Part shown: positions 6,255 through 7,875 of the stretch, piece by piece
How the letters are laid out: the number at the start of each line of letters is the position of its first letter
Position numbering within the stretch: the stretch's first letter is position 1
Assembly: GCA_019421925.1 (NCBI GenBank)
Contig: JAHZEH010000064.1
Span: 777 to 8,651, forward strand
Source: Clostridia bacterium
GTDB lineage: Bacteria > Bacillota > Clostridia > Christensenellales > CALWSW01
DNA length: 7,875 nucleotides
Reading direction: 5' to 3'
Program-made: the position numbers and the translations under genes
The notes under the pieces: generated by a model
Told to the model about the DNA's origin: nothing
The model's database searches: none
What the model saw: only the letters and a program-made list of their open reading frames with translations

Positions 6255-7105
6255 GAGAGCCACTCCTCCTTGCGGCGGGTAGCCCGGGACAGCTCCTCCC
6301 TCAGAGCCGCCCTCTCGCCGCCCGCGATCTCGTCCCGCATTCTTGTCAGGTTGCCCAGGAGGGCGTCCAGCACCTCTGTGAGCTCCTTCTTATTCTGTAC
6401 AAACAGCTCGCTCCACATGTCCGGATTGAGGGTAGCCACCCGGGTCAAATCCCGGAAGCTCCCCCCCTCGTAGCCCTTGCTCTCCAGCATCCAGGGCATC
6501 TGAGCGATGGCTCCGGCCAGCACATGCGCCATCTGGCTGGTATAGGCGATCATCCTGTCATGGTGGGCCGCATCCGTGAGGATCACCCTGCCCGCCCCCA
6601 CAAACAGCGCCATCTCCCGCAGCAGGTCAATGGAGGAGCAGCTGTTCCAGGGCGAGGGGATGAGGATGTAGTTGCAGCCCCGGAAGAGGGTGGGCAGGGC
6701 GGCGTCCAGTCCGCTCTGCTCCCGGCCAGCCATGGGGTGCCCCCCCACGAAGTCCACGCCCTCGGGCAGGGCCTCCCGGGCCCAGTGGGCCATGCCCTCC
6801 TTGACGCCCGTGACATCCGTCACCACCGCGCCCCGCTTGAAGCAGTCTCCGAAGCGGCCCAGAAAATCCCTCGCCGCCTCCGGGAAGAGGCAGACAATGG
6901 CCAGGTCGGCCCGGGCGAGAGCGGCGCGGGCGTGGCGGTCGTCCAGCACGTACCCCTCGTCGATCATCTCCCGCGACAGAGCCGAGGCCACGGTCTCCTC
7001 CCGCCGGGCGAAGCCCATGATCCGGCCCTCCCGGAAACCCCGCAGGGCCAGCGCCATGGAGCCGCCCATCAGCCCCAGACCTATGATTGCGATGTTAAAA
7101 TCCAT
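6242..7105 (-). CDS. tyrA: Prephenate dehydrogenase (TyrA family), no ACT domain
   Basis: Oxidatively decarboxylates prephenate to 4-hydroxyphenylpyruvate, the tyrosine precursor; some family members use arogenate instead. The 287-residue protein has the dinucleotide loop GLGLMGGS (9-16), TDVTGVK (96-102), GGHPMAG (121-127) with the conserved catalytic histidine H123, and HHDRMIAYTSQMAHVLA (181-197). After the second beta strand it reads GFARREE (31-37) rather than carrying an acidic residue, which suggests an NADP preference. It stops where the core domain ends, so it lacks the C-terminal ACT regulatory domain found in for example Bacillus TyrA. The ATG at 7105 is preceded by AAGGAG (7120-7115) at 9 bases; a TTG one codon upstream is a less likely start. 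It follows aroF by 13 bases and overlaps aroB by 13. Confidence 0.95.
   Translation of the reverse strand: MDFNIAIIGLGLMGGSMALALRGFREGRIMGFARREETVASALSREMIDEGYVLDDRHARAALARADLAIVCLFPEAARDFLGRFGDCFKRGAVVTDVTGVKEGMAHWAREALPEGVDFVGGHPMAGREQSGLDAALPTLFRGCNYILIPSPWNSCSSIDLLREMALFVGAGRVILTDAAHHDRMIAYTSQMAHVLAGAIAQMPWMLESKGYEGGSFRDLTRVATLNPDMWSELFVQNKKELTEVLDALLGNLTRMRDEIAGGERAALREELSRATRRKEEWLSCKA
6263..6271 (-). promoter_or_regulatory. Ribosome binding site deciding the aroB start
   Basis: AAGGAGGAG within the 3' end of tyrA, 8 bases before the ATG at 6254-6252. The upstream GTG at 6263 overlaps its last base and is therefore not a sensible start. Confidence 0.8.
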
Positions 7106-7118
7106 CAAACTATACTCC

Positions 7119-7875
7119 TTAAATCTCGCGGCCGACCACAGGGGCGATCACTGCCGCCTTCTGCATGAAGGCTTCGAACTGGGCGGGGGTCAGGGACTGG
7201 GGGCCGTCGCACAGTGCGCAGGCCGGATTGTTGTGCACCTCCACCATGACGCCGTCCGCGCCTGCGGCGATGGCGGCCAGGGCCAGCCTCTCCACCATCC
7301 AGCTCTTGCCGGTGGCATGGGAGGGGTCGACAACAACGGGCAGATGGGAGAGCTTCTTGACGGCCACGACAGCGGAGAGGTCCAGGGTGTTGCGGGTGTA
7401 GTTCTCGAAGGTACGGATGCCGCGCTCGCAGAGGACTACGTTGTGGTTGCCCCTCGACATGATGTATTCGGCGCTCATAAGCCACTCCTCGATGGTGCTG
7501 GAAAGGCCCCTCTTGAGGAGCACGGGCTTGTTGGTTGCGCCGACTTCCTTGAGCAGCTCAAAATTCTGCATATTGCGGGCGCCGATCTGGATCATGTCCA
7601 CGCACATCTCAAACATCTCCAGATGACGGGGATTGGTGATCTCCGTGACGATGGGCAGGCCGGTGGCCATGCTGGCCTCGCGGAGCAGCTCAATGCCCGT
7701 CTTCTCCAGGCCCTGGAAGGCGTACGGGGAGGTACGGGGCTTGTATGCGCCGCCCCGCAGGATGGAAGCGCCCGACTCCTTGACGTCTTTTGCGACCTCC
7801 GTGATCTGCGCGGTGGTCTCAACCGAACAGGGGCCTGCGATGATGGTCAGCTTTTTGCCGCCGATTTTCACGCCG
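7119..7875 (-). CDS. aroF: DAHP synthase, type I-beta, 5' end missing
   Basis: Condenses PEP with erythrose-4-phosphate to DAHP, the entry step of the pathway. The frame is open to the right edge of the window; 251 residues are visible. Numbering from the GTG codon at 7871, motifs are IAGPCSVE (11-18) with metal ligand C15, RGGAYKPRTSPYAFQG (39-54), the GARN motif (97-100), KRG (120-122), DPSHATGKS (182-190) with H185, MVEVH (209-213) with E211, and CDGPQSL (221-227) with D222. These are the four metal ligands and PEP contacts of the KDO8PS-like DAHP synthases. Family members of this type have about 335-340 residues with an N-terminal regulatory extension, so the GTG is almost certainly internal and roughly 85-90 residues lie outside. 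Whether that extension is a ferredoxin-like or a chorismate mutase domain cannot be seen. Confidence 0.96.
   Translation of the reverse strand, partial: GVKIGGKKLTIIAGPCSVETTAQITEVAKDVKESGASILRGGAYKPRTSPYAFQGLEKTGIELLREASMATGLPIVTEITNPRHLEMFEMCVDMIQIGARNMQNFELLKEVGATNKPVLLKRGLSSTIEEWLMSAEYIMSRGNHNVVLCERGIRTFENYTRNTLDLSAVVAVKKLSHLPVVVDPSHATGKSWMVERLALAAIAAGADGVMVEVHNNPACALCDGPQSLTPAQFEAFMQKAAVIAPVVGREI

Noticed and set aside
7869..7871. GTG as the real start of the DAHP synthase
   Set aside because: The frame continues to the window edge, there is no visible ribosome binding site, and family members have an N-terminal extension that would lie outside the window.

Overview
The window is a GC-rich bacterial chromosome segment in which every gene I can support lies on the minus strand. 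Three things point to an anaerobic, GC-rich Firmicute, probably a gut Clostridia lineage such as Oscillospiraceae: strong AGGAGG-type ribosome binding sites, a T-box leader (a mostly Firmicute regulatory RNA), and protein motif styles such as the GESGSTLRF loop of the EPSP synthase. The family-level placement is inference; there is no marker gene here to settle it.

Read in transcription order (right to left), positions 7875 to 703 form one tightly packed operon: aroF (DAHP synthase type I-beta, 5' end outside the window), tyrA (prephenate dehydrogenase), aroB, aroA, aroC, a free-standing AroQ-fold chorismate mutase, aroK, aroE and aroQ (type II dehydroquinase). Neighbouring genes overlap by 4 to 13 bases or are separated by at most 13, and most carry a clear Shine-Dalgarno sequence inside the end of the preceding gene. 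Together they encode all seven shikimate pathway steps from erythrose-4-phosphate and PEP to chorismate, plus the two steps that carry chorismate through prephenate to 4-hydroxyphenylpyruvate, the tyrosine precursor. The order does not follow the order of reactions. No prephenate dehydratase, aminotransferase or tryptophan-branch synthase genes are visible between them.

Positions 702 to 153 (550 bases) are non-coding. An AT-rich spacer (about 570-702) with no convincing terminator is followed by a strong sigma-A-type promoter (TTGACA, 17-base spacer, TAGAAT). That promoter drives a T-box riboswitch of about 310 nt with a UGG (tryptophan) specifier, a conserved T-box sequence and an intrinsic terminator. 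The leader controls the gene at the left edge, of which only the first 50 codons are present: a TrpB2-type tryptophan synthase beta-like protein. The window therefore joins chorismate supply to a separately controlled, tRNA-Trp-sensing tryptophan synthesis or indole salvage gene.

The enzymes are all recognisable members of known families and I see no undescribed system. The points most worth following up are the tRNA-Trp T-box in front of trpB2 and its extra hairpin, the possibility that the T-box terminator also gates read-through from the aro operon, the apparent NADP-type cofactor pocket of TyrA, and several start codons that the ribosome binding sites place downstream of the longest reading frame.
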